Origin: Hyphomicrobiales bacterium
GTDB taxonomy: Bacteria; Pseudomonadota; Alphaproteobacteria; Rhizobiales; Rhizobiaceae
DNA: 64,000 nucleotides
Assembly: GCA_900472575.1 (NCBI GenBank)
Contig: UCIV01000037.1
Location: 56,099 to 120,098 of the forward strand
Direction of reading: 5' to 3'
Position numbers and translations under genes: made by a program. This document shows positions 1 to 7,414 of the stretch, piece after piece. Below the pieces are notes generated by a model. The model was not told the DNA's origin and did not search any database. It was given only the letters and a program-made list of their open reading frames with translations. Positions within the stretch are counted from its first letter, which is position 1; each line of letters opens with the position of its first letter.

Positions 1-1
1 G

Positions 2-580
2 GGCGAGATCGTCGCACTCGTAGCGCCTTCGGGTACAGGCAAGTCGACTCTCCTGCACTTGGCAGGCCTGCTCGAACATCCAGATAGTGGCGAAGTCTTT
101 GTCGGCGGCCGCTCGTGCAACGATTTGCCGGACGACCAGCGCACCGCCATCCGTCGCTCGGAAATCGGCTTCGTCTACCAGTTCCACCATCTCCTGCCGG
201 AATTCTCGGCGATCGAGAATATCATGATGCCGCAGCTGATCGGCGGCCTGTCCAAGGCCGAGGCGAAGGAGAGGGCAGCCCAGCTTCTCGATTACATGCG
301 CATCGGCCATCGCGCCGAACACCGTCCGGCGGAACTCTCCGGCGGCGAGCAGCAGCGTGTCGCGATCGCCCGCGCGGTTGCCAATGCGCCACGCGTGCTT
401 CTGGCCGACGAACCGACCGGCAATCTCGATCCGAAGACCGCATCCTACGTCTTCGACGCGCTGGAGGCCCTGGTCCGCCAGTCTGGCCTTGCCGCCCTAA
501 TCGCCACCCACAACCACGAACTCGCCGCCCGCATGGACCGCCGTGTTACGCTGGAAGCCGGTAAGGTGGTGGAGTTCTGA
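2..580 (+). CDS. lolD: Lipoprotein-releasing ABC transporter ATP-binding protein LolD (5' end cut by window)
   Basis: This is the ATPase of the LolCDE complex, which extracts outer-membrane lipoproteins from the inner membrane and passes them to LolA. The reading frame is open from base 2, so the true start lies outside the window. Visible motifs are a P-loop (APSGTGKST, with Ala where the first Gly is usual), a Q-loop (VYQFHHLLPEFSA), the ABC signature LSGGEQQR, Walker B (VLLADEPTGNLD) and the switch histidine in IATHNHELA. The FHHLLPEFSA..N stretch is typical of LolD rather than MacB or FtsE. The partner permease gene should lie just upstream, off the window. The frame stops at a TGA ending at 580. 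Confidence 0.93.
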   Translation, partial: GEIVALVAPSGTGKSTLLHLAGLLEHPDSGEVFVGGRSCNDLPDDQRTAIRRSEIGFVYQFHHLLPEFSAIENIMMPQLIGGLSKAEAKERAAQLLDYMRIGHRAEHRPAELSGGEQQRVAIARAVANAPRVLLADEPTGNLDPKTASYVFDALEALVRQSGLAALIATHNHELAARMDRRVTLEAGKVVEF

Positions 581-658
581 GGATTGCTTGGCTCCTGCTA
601 TCAACTGTGAGGTAGTAACGGCTCGGAGACCTTGCCCCTCTCCTTAAGAAGTCTAGCA

Positions 659-676
659 CTTAGCCTTTCGGCTAAG
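659..676. repeat. Perfect 7-bp stem-loop downstream of lolD
   Basis: CTTAGCC and GGCTAAG pair perfectly around a TTTC loop. No long T run follows directly (CGCTGATTTTC), so it is a weak candidate for the lolD terminator or part of the palindromic stretch that continues to about 780. Confidence 0.4.
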
Positions 677-703
677 CGCTGATTTTCTTAGCGCCGCGAT
701 TGT

Positions 704-782
704 TTCCCTCCCCTTGCGGGAGAGAAAGCAATGTCGAAATCCTAGCCAAAGACTAGGTTTCATAAATTGCGAGAGAGGGGCT
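704..782. repeat. Palindromic intergenic element (candidate dispersed repeat)
   Basis: Two hairpins stand back to back: CTCCC/GGGAG at 708-722 and CCTAG/CTAGG at 741-757 within a near-palindromic AAATCCTAG...CTAGGTTT. The pattern (pyrimidine-rich hairpin, GAAATCCTAGCC.., then TTGCGAGAGAGGGG) resembles intergenic repeats I have seen in Rhizobium/Agrobacterium genomes, but I cannot count copies from one window. It does not code for protein. Confidence 0.35.
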
Positions 783-1236
783 ATTCACGCCCGGGGACGT
801 TTCTCCCTCCCGCTCCAACAATCCCAACCACTTACCAATCTTCCATCCCTGCACTCAAAGCCCGTGCCTACAAGGCCCCGTGCCGCTTCGGCTACACCGG
901 TCCGCATAACAGGCGAGGCGGAACCAGTGACCGGGTGACCCGCCCTTATGCATGCAGATCACACGGGCTGCGCAGAAATGGCCTGCCCCTGAATAAGGCG
1001 TGCGTGTGTCGCACACATCCCTGCCGGACGCCCAACCGCCGCTGACGGACCGGAGTTGCGCCGAAAAACACACCGAACGGGACACGCCGAGCGTCACATA
1101 GAAAAAATTCAATTCGAGGCAGACGACCTGTCCCGGCCGAAACAAGAAGCCTAGGCACCGAGGGCGAAATCCGTCTTCAAGTCTGTCCGCTTTAGGAAAG
1201 TGTTTACTATCGGGGCGGGGATATGGCGCAAAATTC

Positions 1237-1251
1237 GTTTCCTTTTTGTTC
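1237..1251 (+). promoter_or_regulatory. LexA (SOS) box-like site 1
   Basis: The bases are GTTTCCTTTTTGTTC: GTTT-N7-GTTC, one mismatch from the alphaproteobacterial LexA operator GTTC-N7-GTTC, with the T-rich spacer typical of such sites. It lies 63 bases upstream of the small ORF at 1314 and just before a TTGACT -35-like hexamer at 1257. Confidence 0.5.
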
Positions 1252-1256
1252 CGTTA

Positions 1257-1286
1257 TTGACTCCAGTACAAAAAGAGAACAAATTA
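1257..1286 (+). promoter_or_regulatory. Candidate promoter for the 28-aa peptide gene
   Basis: TTGACT at 1257-1262 is a good -35. The -10 region 17-18 bases on (CAAATT/AAATTA, 1280-1286) is weak but A/T-rich. LexA box 2 fills the spacer between them, an arrangement that would let LexA block RNA polymerase. Inferred from sequence alone. Confidence 0.4.
1266..1280 (+). promoter_or_regulatory. LexA (SOS) box-like site 2
   Basis: The bases are GTACAAAAAGAGAAC: GTAC-N7-GAAC, one mismatch from GAAC-N7-GAAC. Read on the minus strand it is GTTCTCTTTTTGTAC, whose T-rich spacer matches the usual look of rhizobial SOS boxes. It is 33 bases upstream of the ATG at 1314. A perfect box in front of dinB (10177-10191) shows that this genome uses the same operator. 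Confidence 0.6.
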
Positions 1287-1313
1287 AAAACATAACGAAC
1301 ACGGGAGACAACG

Positions 1314-1400
1314 ATGACTGACCTTCTTCGTGATATTGCCGCTTTCGCGTCCATCGCAACCTTCGTCGCCACGCTGTCGATGTTGATGATTGCGATGTAA
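1314..1400 (+). CDS. 28-residue single-span membrane peptide, probably SOS-induced
   Basis: The ATG has a well-placed GGGAGA ribosome-binding site (1303-1308, CACGGGAGACAACGATG). The product starts MTDLLRDIAAF and then runs about 20 residues without a charged side chain to the end, so it should be one transmembrane helix with a short charged N-terminus. Two LexA-like boxes and a -35 hexamer lie directly upstream, and a GC-rich perfect hairpin (1409-1429) follows the TAA. I recognise no family. In design it recalls SidA of Caulobacter, a 29-residue LexA-controlled inner-membrane inhibitor of FtsW, but similarity of sequence is not claimed. dnaE begins 127 bases downstream in the same direction, so read-through is possible. 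Confidence 0.62.
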   Translation: MTDLLRDIAAFASIATFVATLSMLMIAM

Positions 1401-1408
1401 CCTTGCTT

Positions 1409-1429
1409 CGGCGCCCGCGCCGGGCGCCG
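1409..1429 (+). terminator. Perfect 9-bp GC hairpin after the small peptide gene
   Basis: CGGCGCCCG and CGGGCGCCG pair perfectly around CGC, starting 9 bases after the TAA at 1400. There is no T tract after it (CCGCCTCTGG), so it may stabilise the 3' end or cause partial termination before dnaE rather than act as a classical terminator. Confidence 0.45.
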
Positions 1430-1527
1430 CCGCCTCTGGAATGCGCTGCCGAAAACCGTTGAGCGGTGAATTCAAAACTGGACTTGAGTCGTCGCGCGCC
1501 TGAAAATAGAGCGATTGAATCACAGGT

Positions 1528-4500
1528 ATGGCGATAGACATGGCGGAACAGGCAAAGACAGGATCGGCAGACGAAATCCTCGGGGAGACCCCGCAATTCG
1601 TCCATCTGCGCCTGCATTCGGCCTACTCGCTGCTCGAAGGTGCGCTTCCGCTCAAGAAGGTCCTCGGCAAGGCCGTCGCGGACAATCAACCCGCGATCGC
1701 CATCACCGATACCAACAATCTTTTTGTTGCGCTTGAATTCGCCCAGAAGGCGACGGGCGACGGTCTGCAGCCGATCATTGGATGCCAGCTGTCGATCGAC
1801 ATGCAGGACCAGGAAGAGGATCGTCGCGGCAACCAGCTCGCCAAGCTGCCCGCCATCGTCCTCCTCGCCGCCAATGCCGAAGGCTATGAACGGCTGGTCG
1901 ATCTCGTCAGCCGGGCCTATCTCGGCGGCGAAGGGGTAAGCGAAACCCATATTTGCGCCTCCTGGCTGGATGAGCTTGGCACTGCAGGTCTGATCGCATT
2001 GACCGGCGCCGCTTCCGGCCCGGTGGATCGGGCGGTCAAGGAAGGGCATGCGGGCCTGGCTGTCGAAAGACTGTTGCGCCTTAAAACCCTGTTTGGCGAC
2101 AGGCTCTATCTCGAACTGCAGCGACACGGCAATTATGATCGCCGCCATGAGCATCGCATGGTCGATCTCGCCTATGAGCACGATATCCCGTTGGTCGCGA
2201 CCAACGAGGCCTTCTTTCCCTCCAAGGCTGATTACGATGCCCATGATGCGCTGATGGCGGTTGCCCATGGCGCGATCGTTTCCGACGACAGCCGCTTTCG
2301 CCTCACACCGGATCATTACCTGAAAAGCCGCGCCGAAATGGCGAAGCTTTTCGCCGACCTGCCCGAAGCGCTGGAAAACACCGTCGAGATCGCCCGCCGC
2401 TGCTCCTTCATCCTGAAGACACGCAATCCCATCCTGCCGCGTTTCACCGGCGTCAGTGATCATCCGGAGGAGGACGAACGCAAGGAAGCGGCCGAGCTTC
2501 GTCGCCAGGCGGTCGAGGGGCTCGATCATCGGCTCGAAGAACTTGGGCTGAGTGCCGGTTTCACCGAGAAGGATTATCGCGAACGTCTCGATTTCGAACT
2601 GTCGATCATCGAACGGATGAAGTTTCCGGGATACTTCCTTATCGTTGCCGACTTCATCAAATGGGCGAAGCAGCACAATATCCCGGTCGGTCCGGGCCGT
2701 GGTTCCGGTGCAGGATCGCTGGTAGCCTATGCACTGACCATCACCGATGTCGACCCGCTGCGCTTCTCGCTTCTGTTCGAACGCTTCCTCAATCCGGAAC
2801 GCGTCTCGATGCCCGATTTCGACATCGACTTCTGCCAGGATCGCCGCGAAGAGGTGATCCGCTACGTGCAGCAGAAATATGGCCGAGAGCAGGTGGCGCA
2901 GATCATCACCTTCGGTTCGCTGCAGGCGCGCGCGGCATTGCGCGACGTCGGCCGCGTGCTGGAAATGCCCTATGGCCAGGTCGACCGCATCTGCAAGCTG
3001 GTGCCGAACAACCCTGCCAACCCGACTCCGCTGTCAAAGGCGATAGAGGAAGAGCCGAAATTCCAGGAAGAGGTGGACAAGGAGCCGGTCGTCGGCCGTC
3101 TTCTCGATATCGCCCAGAAGATCGAAGGCCTGTACCGTCACGCCTCGACCCACGCCGCCGGTATCGTCATCGGCGATCGCCCGCTGTCGAAACTGGTGCC
3201 GATGTATCGAGACCCGCGCTCGGACATGCCGGTCACCCAGTTCAACATGAAATGGGTCGAGCAGGCCGGCCTCGTCAAGTTCGACTTCCTAGGCCTTAAG
3301 ACGCTCACCGTGCTGAAAACAGCGGTGGACTTCTGCCGCAAGCGCGACATCCGTGTCGATCTGGCAAAGATCCCGCTCGACGACAAGCTGACCTATGAAA
3401 TGCTGTCGCGCGGCGAAACGGTCGGCGTGTTCCAGGTGGAAAGTGCCGGTATGCGCAAGGCGCTGATCGGCATGAAGCCCGACTGTATCGAGGACATCAT
3501 CGCGCTGGTGGCGCTTTATCGTCCGGGTCCGATGGAGAACATCCCGACCTATAACGCCCGCAAGCATGGCGAGGAAGAGATCGAGTCGGTCCATCCGTCG
3601 ATCGACTACCTGCTGAAGGAGACCCAGGGCGTTATCGTCTACCAAGAGCAGGTCATGCAGATCGCCCAGGTCCTGTCGGGTTATTCGCTCGGCGAGGCCG
3701 ATCTTCTGCGCCGCGCCATGGGTAAGAAGATCAAGGAGGAGATGGACAAGCAGAGCGAGCGCTTTGTCGATGGCGCCGTCAAGAACGGCGTATCGAAGCC
3801 GCAGGCGAAGAACATTTTCGAACTGCTCGCCAAGTTCGCCAACTACGGCTTCAACAAGTCTCACGCCGCAGCCTACGCTATCGTCTCCTACCAAACGGCC
3901 TATATGAAGGCGCATTATCCGGTCGAGTTCCTCGCCGCGACCATGACCTACGATATGGCCAACTCCGAAAAGCTCAACGATTTTCGCGAGGATGCCGGCC
4001 GTCTCGGTATCAAGGTTTTCCCGCCGTCGGTTCAGACCTCGTTCCGCCATTTCGAGACGGGCGAGGCGAAGATTTATTATGCACTCGCCGCCATCAAGGG
4101 CGTCGGTGAATCGGCTGTCGAGCACATCACGGAAGTCCGCGGCGATAAGCCTTTCGCCGGCATCGAGGATTTCTGCATGCGGATCGACCCCAAGCAGATC
4201 AACCGCCGCGTTCTGGAAAGCCTGATTTCCGCTGGTGCTTTCGATTGCTTCGGCCATGACCGAGCCCAGTTGATCGCCGGTCTCGACCGGATCATCGGTT
4301 ATGCGCAGCGCGCGCAGGAAGAGAAGGTCTCAGGCCAGTCCGATTTCTTCGGCTCCGGCTCCAGCAGCGGCCCCGAAAAACTGATCCTGCCGACATTCAA
4401 TCCGTGGATGCCGTCGGAAATGCTGATGCGCGAATATCAGGTTCTCGGCTTCTATCTGTCGGCCCACCCGCTCGATACCTACAAGGATGTCCTGTCGAAA

Positions 4501-5034
4501 CTCAGGGTGCAGACCTTTGCCGATTTTGCTGCCTCTGTCCGCCAGGGAGCGACCGCCGGGCGTCTGGCCGGTACGGTGACAGGTCGGCAGGAGCGCAAGA
4601 CCAAGACCGGCAACAAGATGGGCATCATCACTTTTTCGGACTCATCCGGCCAGTTCGAAGCGGTGCTGTTTTCCGAGGCATTGGCGCAATACCGAGACCT
4701 GCTCGAACCCGGCAGGTCGCTGGTCATCACCGTCCAGGCTGACGAGCGGCCGGAAGGCATCGGCCTGCGCATCCAGACGGCTCAGTCGCTGGAAGAACAG
4801 TCGATCCGTATGCAGAAGGCACTGCGTGTCTTTGTTCGAGATGCAGGACCGCTGAAGACCGTCGCCAACCATCTGAACATGCGTGGCGAAGGCCTGGTTT
4901 ATTTCATTGTCATCAAGGAAGACGGCCGCCGCGAGATCGAGGTGGAGCTTACGCAGAGATATCGGCTCTCGCCGGAAATGGCAGCTGCACTCAAGGCCGC
5001 GCCCGGTGTGCTGGATGTCGAACTCGTCCAGTAG
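1528..5034 (+). CDS. dnaE: DNA polymerase III alpha subunit (replicative DnaE)
   Basis: This is the main replicative DNA polymerase catalytic subunit, 1168 residues, the usual length. The N-terminus carries the PHP domain (VHLRLHSAYSLLEGALPLKK, residues about 25-45), followed by the C-family polymerase core with GPGRGSGAGSLVAYAL (about 391-406) and the catalytic acidic motif MPDFDIDFCQDRR (about 428-440), a helix-hairpin-helix region (about 830-900) and a C-terminal OB fold (about 1010-1090). It is the replicative type, not the ImuC/DnaE2 type, because it stands alone without imuA/imuB and keeps the long C-terminal domains. The ATG at 1528 has CACAGG 3 bases away; a second ATG at 1540 has no better signal. 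Any SOS influence would have to come through the upstream peptide promoter. Confidence 0.95.
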   Translation: MAIDMAEQAKTGSADEILGETPQFVHLRLHSAYSLLEGALPLKKVLGKAVADNQPAIAITDTNNLFVALEFAQKATGDGLQPIIGCQLSIDMQDQEEDRRGNQLAKLPAIVLLAANAEGYERLVDLVSRAYLGGEGVSETHICASWLDELGTAGLIALTGAASGPVDRAVKEGHAGLAVERLLRLKTLFGDRLYLELQRHGNYDRRHEHRMVDLAYEHDIPLVATNEAFFPSKADYDAHDALMAVAHGAIVSDDSRFRLTPDHYLKSRAEMAKLFADLPEALENTVEIARRCSFILKTRNPILPRFTGVSDHPEEDERKEAAELRRQAVEGLDHRLEELGLSAGFTEKDYRERLDFELSIIERMKFPGYFLIVADFIKWAKQHNIPVGPGRGSGAGSLVAYALTITDVDPLRFSLLFERFLNPERVSMPDFDIDFCQDRREEVIRYVQQKYGREQVAQIITFGSLQARAALRDVGRVLEMPYGQVDRICKLVPNNPANPTPLSKAIEEEPKFQEEVDKEPVVGRLLDIAQKIEGLYRHASTHAAGIVIGDRPLSKLVPMYRDPRSDMPVTQFNMKWVEQAGLVKFDFLGLKTLTVLKTAVDFCRKRDIRVDLAKIPLDDKLTYEMLSRGETVGVFQVESAGMRKALIGMKPDCIEDIIALVALYRPGPMENIPTYNARKHGEEEIESVHPSIDYLLKETQGVIVYQEQVMQIAQVLSGYSLGEADLLRRAMGKKIKEEMDKQSERFVDGAVKNGVSKPQAKNIFELLAKFANYGFNKSHAAAYAIVSYQTAYMKAHYPVEFLAATMTYDMANSEKLNDFREDAGRLGIKVFPPSVQTSFRHFETGEAKIYYALAAIKGVGESAVEHITEVRGDKPFAGIEDFCMRIDPKQINRRVLESLISAGAFDCFGHDRAQLIAGLDRIIGYAQRAQEEKVSGQSDFFGSGSSSGPEKLILPTFNPWMPSEMLMREYQVLGFYLSAHPLDTYKDVLSKLRVQTFADFAASVRQGATAGRLAGTVTGRQERKTKTGNKMGIITFSDSSGQFEAVLFSEALAQYRDLLEPGRSLVITVQADERPEGIGLRIQTAQSLEEQSIRMQKALRVFVRDAGPLKTVANHLNMRGEGLVYFIVIKEDGRREIEVELTQRYRLSPEMAAALKAAPGVLDVELVQ

Positions 5035-5089
5035 CAGGCTCGGTTACTTTGGCTGACCGGAAAGAGCTGAGCGTTCGTGGAAACCGATC

Positions 5090-6274
5090 CTAGAGACGGC
5101 TTTCTCCATGCAGTTCACTTGCCTCGGCCTCGTCGAGGCCCGTGAGCTTGACCTGATTACGCCCGGCATTCTTCGCCGCATAAAGCGCCTGGTCCGCCTG
5201 CCGGTAGGCCTCGGCCAGTCTGGCAGCCGAGGTCACGGGAGATACGCCGAAACTCGCGGTGACGATCAGGCCATCGGGCAGATCGGGCAATGTCATTGTT
5301 GCGGCCCGCAGCGCCTGAGCAAACAGCGCCGCGGCGCTGATATCGGTGTCGGGCAAGAATATCGCGAACTCCTCGCCGCCGATGCGGCCGAGTGCTGCCC
5401 TCTTGGGCGCGCTGTCGTTCATCAATTGCCCAAAGCTCTGGATCACCATGTCTCCCACATGATGCCCATAGGTGTCGTTGATGCGCTTGAAATGGTCGAG
5501 GTCGCAGAGAATGACGGCATGTTTGCCATGCGATGCTGCACTTAGGATGGATTGAACCTGCCGGTTGAACCCGCGCCTGTTGGCGATCGCTGACAGGGTG
5601 TCCTTCTCCGACTCACTGCGCTGATCCGCCATGATCTCAAGCACCAGAGCCGCAAGCAGCGTCAGTCCCACGGCCACCACCAAGATGGCCGTGGCACTCT
5701 GTGAGATCAGCGCGTAGTTGGTGTGAATGTAGTCTTTGGCGGCAGAGCCTGCGCCGACCAGAACTGCCAGACCGGCCTTGGCAAAGAAATGCAGGCCGGT
5801 GAACAGCGTGAGCATTCCGAGAAAGCGATCGATCATCTGCCGCCCGCGGGAGGCGAGGATGACAAAGGCGCTGTCGAGAAGCACGATTGCGAACGGGCTC
5901 TGATAGGAGACAGCCTGTATCAGCGTTCCGCGGGGCATGTCATAGATCACATAACACAAGATGATGCTTGCGCTGACGAAAAACGCAGCGATACGCTTGT
6001 CGAGCCTGCGCCCATAGAGATGTCCAATTCCGATCCGCAGCAGCATCATGCCGATCAGAACCGTCGCGAATGCACCAATTGCCCATATCTTTGGGGTGTC
6101 CGTATAAGCGACCAGAAGCTCGCAGACCGCAGACAGTGATGCGACGCCGAACCCTGCCGCCAGCCAGAGCGCAGCCCGGCGCGAGCGGCTTCGGGTGGCA
6201 ACAACGGCGAAGACCGCGCTGAAGCAAACCGCAACGACGAAATTCACGCCCAGGAAAAAAGCTACACCGTTCAT
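5090..6274 (-). CDS. Membrane-anchored diguanylate cyclase (GGDEF)
   Basis: The protein (394 residues from the ATG at 6274) has several hydrophobic helices over about the first 190 residues and a C-terminal GGDEF domain with an active-site RIGGEEF motif, so it should make cyclic di-GMP from GTP at the inner membrane. The DLDHFKRINDTYGHHVGD signature is intact. The inhibitory I-site RxxD expected five residues before GGEEF is absent (KRAALGRIGGEEF), so simple product inhibition is unlikely. An upstream in-frame ATG at 6334 would add 20 polar residues before the first helix and is less likely. The gene stands alone, convergent with dnaE. Confidence 0.88.
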   Translation of the reverse strand: MNGVAFFLGVNFVVAVCFSAVFAVVATRSRSRRAALWLAAGFGVASLSAVCELLVAYTDTPKIWAIGAFATVLIGMMLLRIGIGHLYGRRLDKRIAAFFVSASIILCYVIYDMPRGTLIQAVSYQSPFAIVLLDSAFVILASRGRQMIDRFLGMLTLFTGLHFFAKAGLAVLVGAGSAAKDYIHTNYALISQSATAILVVAVGLTLLAALVLEIMADQRSESEKDTLSAIANRRGFNRQVQSILSAASHGKHAVILCDLDHFKRINDTYGHHVGDMVIQSFGQLMNDSAPKRAALGRIGGEEFAIFLPDTDISAAALFAQALRAATMTLPDLPDGLIVTASFGVSPVTSAARLAEAYRQADQALYAAKNAGRNQVKLTGLDEAEASELHGESRL

Positions 6275-6538
6275 CAATCCATCACGGCAGTCAGGATCGC
6301 GTTCTTGTACTCTGGAGCGCTGTTTCCTGAACAATAGGCAAATGTTTTTTGCCGGTTATATCGATCGGCGATCAGCAATCAATTAGCAGATATGCCCTTT
6401 CCAAGATTGCTCTGCGGCGATCCGTCCGGTGAGTGCCCGTGGGCTCTCATGTCGAGGGATGTCTGATCGCGTCTCGCCGCTTGCCCGGCGCAGGGAATGC
6501 TACGATCATGCCGGACGGCTGAAACAGAGGGCGATCGC

Positions 6539-7126
6539 ATGGAACTCCCGCCGACCCATGCTGAATATTTCGGACATGTGCGCACCATCATCGGCATGGT
6601 TCTGGCGCTGAGCCTTGCGCGTCTCGTCAATGGCCTGACGCGTTTCGTCCAGCACCCGGGAACGATCAAGGTCTATCCGGTTCATCTCGGCTGGGTCGTC
6701 TTTCTGCTCATCACCATCGTGCATTTCTGGTGGTACGAGTTTCACCTGATGTTCGTCCCCGTCTGGACATTTCCGCTCTACGGGTTCCTGATCTTCTACA
6801 CGATGATTTTCGCCGCTTTGACAGCCTTGCTGTTTCCCGACCAGATGACCGACTACAGGGGCTTCGAGGATTATTTCGAACAAAGAAAACGCTGGTTTTT
6901 CGGGCTTCTTGCCTTTGCGGCCCTGCTTGATATCGGCGATACCATGGCCAAGGGTGAAGACTATTTCCACTCGCTTGGCATGGAATATCCCATTCGCCAG
7001 GCGGCGTTTGTCGCGATATCGATCATTGCGATGTTCATCAGGTCCAGACGAGGCCAGCTGGTTCTGGTCGTTGCCGCAATCGCCTATCAGGTAAGCTGGA
7101 TTGTCAGGCTTTACGATATTCTGTGA
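6539..7126 (+). CDS. Conserved hypothetical membrane protein
   Basis: The product is 195 residues with about five hydrophobic segments rich in aromatic residues (VVFLLITIVHFWWYEFHL; a segment near YGFLIFYTMIFAALTALLF; FFGLLAFAALLDIG; and two C-terminal helices). I do not recognise a named family. The start at 6539 is chosen because AGAGGG lies 7 bases upstream; a longer start at 6497 would put polar residues with no signal first. It is divergent from the diguanylate cyclase, with about 260 bases between them. Confidence 0.7.
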   Translation: MELPPTHAEYFGHVRTIIGMVLALSLARLVNGLTRFVQHPGTIKVYPVHLGWVVFLLITIVHFWWYEFHLMFVPVWTFPLYGFLIFYTMIFAALTALLFPDQMTDYRGFEDYFEQRKRWFFGLLAFAALLDIGDTMAKGEDYFHSLGMEYPIRQAAFVAISIIAMFIRSRRGQLVLVVAAIAYQVSWIVRLYDIL

Positions 7127-7165
7127 TGGATAGTTCGATGCCGTTCATCCACCCGGAGGACGGTC

Positions 7166-7260
7166 ATGGAAGAAAAACAACACATAACCGTCCAACACTG
7201 ATGGAAGCGTCACCCATGGGGGACACGGGTTTCGGGGGTACTTCCATGCCGCTCAGGTAG
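7166..7260 (+). CDS. Two coupled mini-ORFs (11 and 19 codons), uncertain
   Basis: GGAGG (7155-7159) sits 6 bases before an ATG at 7166 that opens an 11-codon frame ending in TGA at 7199-7201. A second ATG overlaps that stop (TGATG) and opens a 19-codon frame ending in TAG at 7260 (begins MEASPMGDTGFGG). The strong ribosome-binding site and the stop-start overlap are what is expected for translationally coupled small peptides, but both are too short to judge by codon use and I know no homologue. The rest of 7127-7414 shows nothing else. Confidence 0.25.
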
Positions 7261-7414
7261 AAAGTGAACGTGGTCGCAATGTGGCGTAGTGCACGGTTTG
7301 ACTTGCGACTTTCGTCTAGCCTGCCTCGGCTGAAAGCTTTGGTGTCGCCTTCCATGCTTCAAAGCGATACCATGTTTCAGACCGAGGCAAACAAGCTGGT
7401 CCGGATTTTGGCAA

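Larger units (their letters stand above)
581..1236. other. Gene-poor intergenic stretch between lolD and the SOS peptide gene
   Basis: No convincing coding sequence is seen on either strand in about 650 bases. Short open frames here have no ribosome-binding site and no recognisable domain. The left half holds several small palindromes (listed separately). The right half (about 840-1150) is GC-rich with short hairpins such as a GTGTGTCGCACAC-type stem near 1001-1016. An untranslated RNA cannot be excluded, but I recognise no family. Confidence 0.5.

Noticed and set aside
1207..2676. Long leftward open frame opposite the start of dnaE
   Set aside because: It mirrors dnaE codons in high-GC DNA, has no ribosome-binding site or domain, and also overlaps the SOS promoter and small peptide gene.
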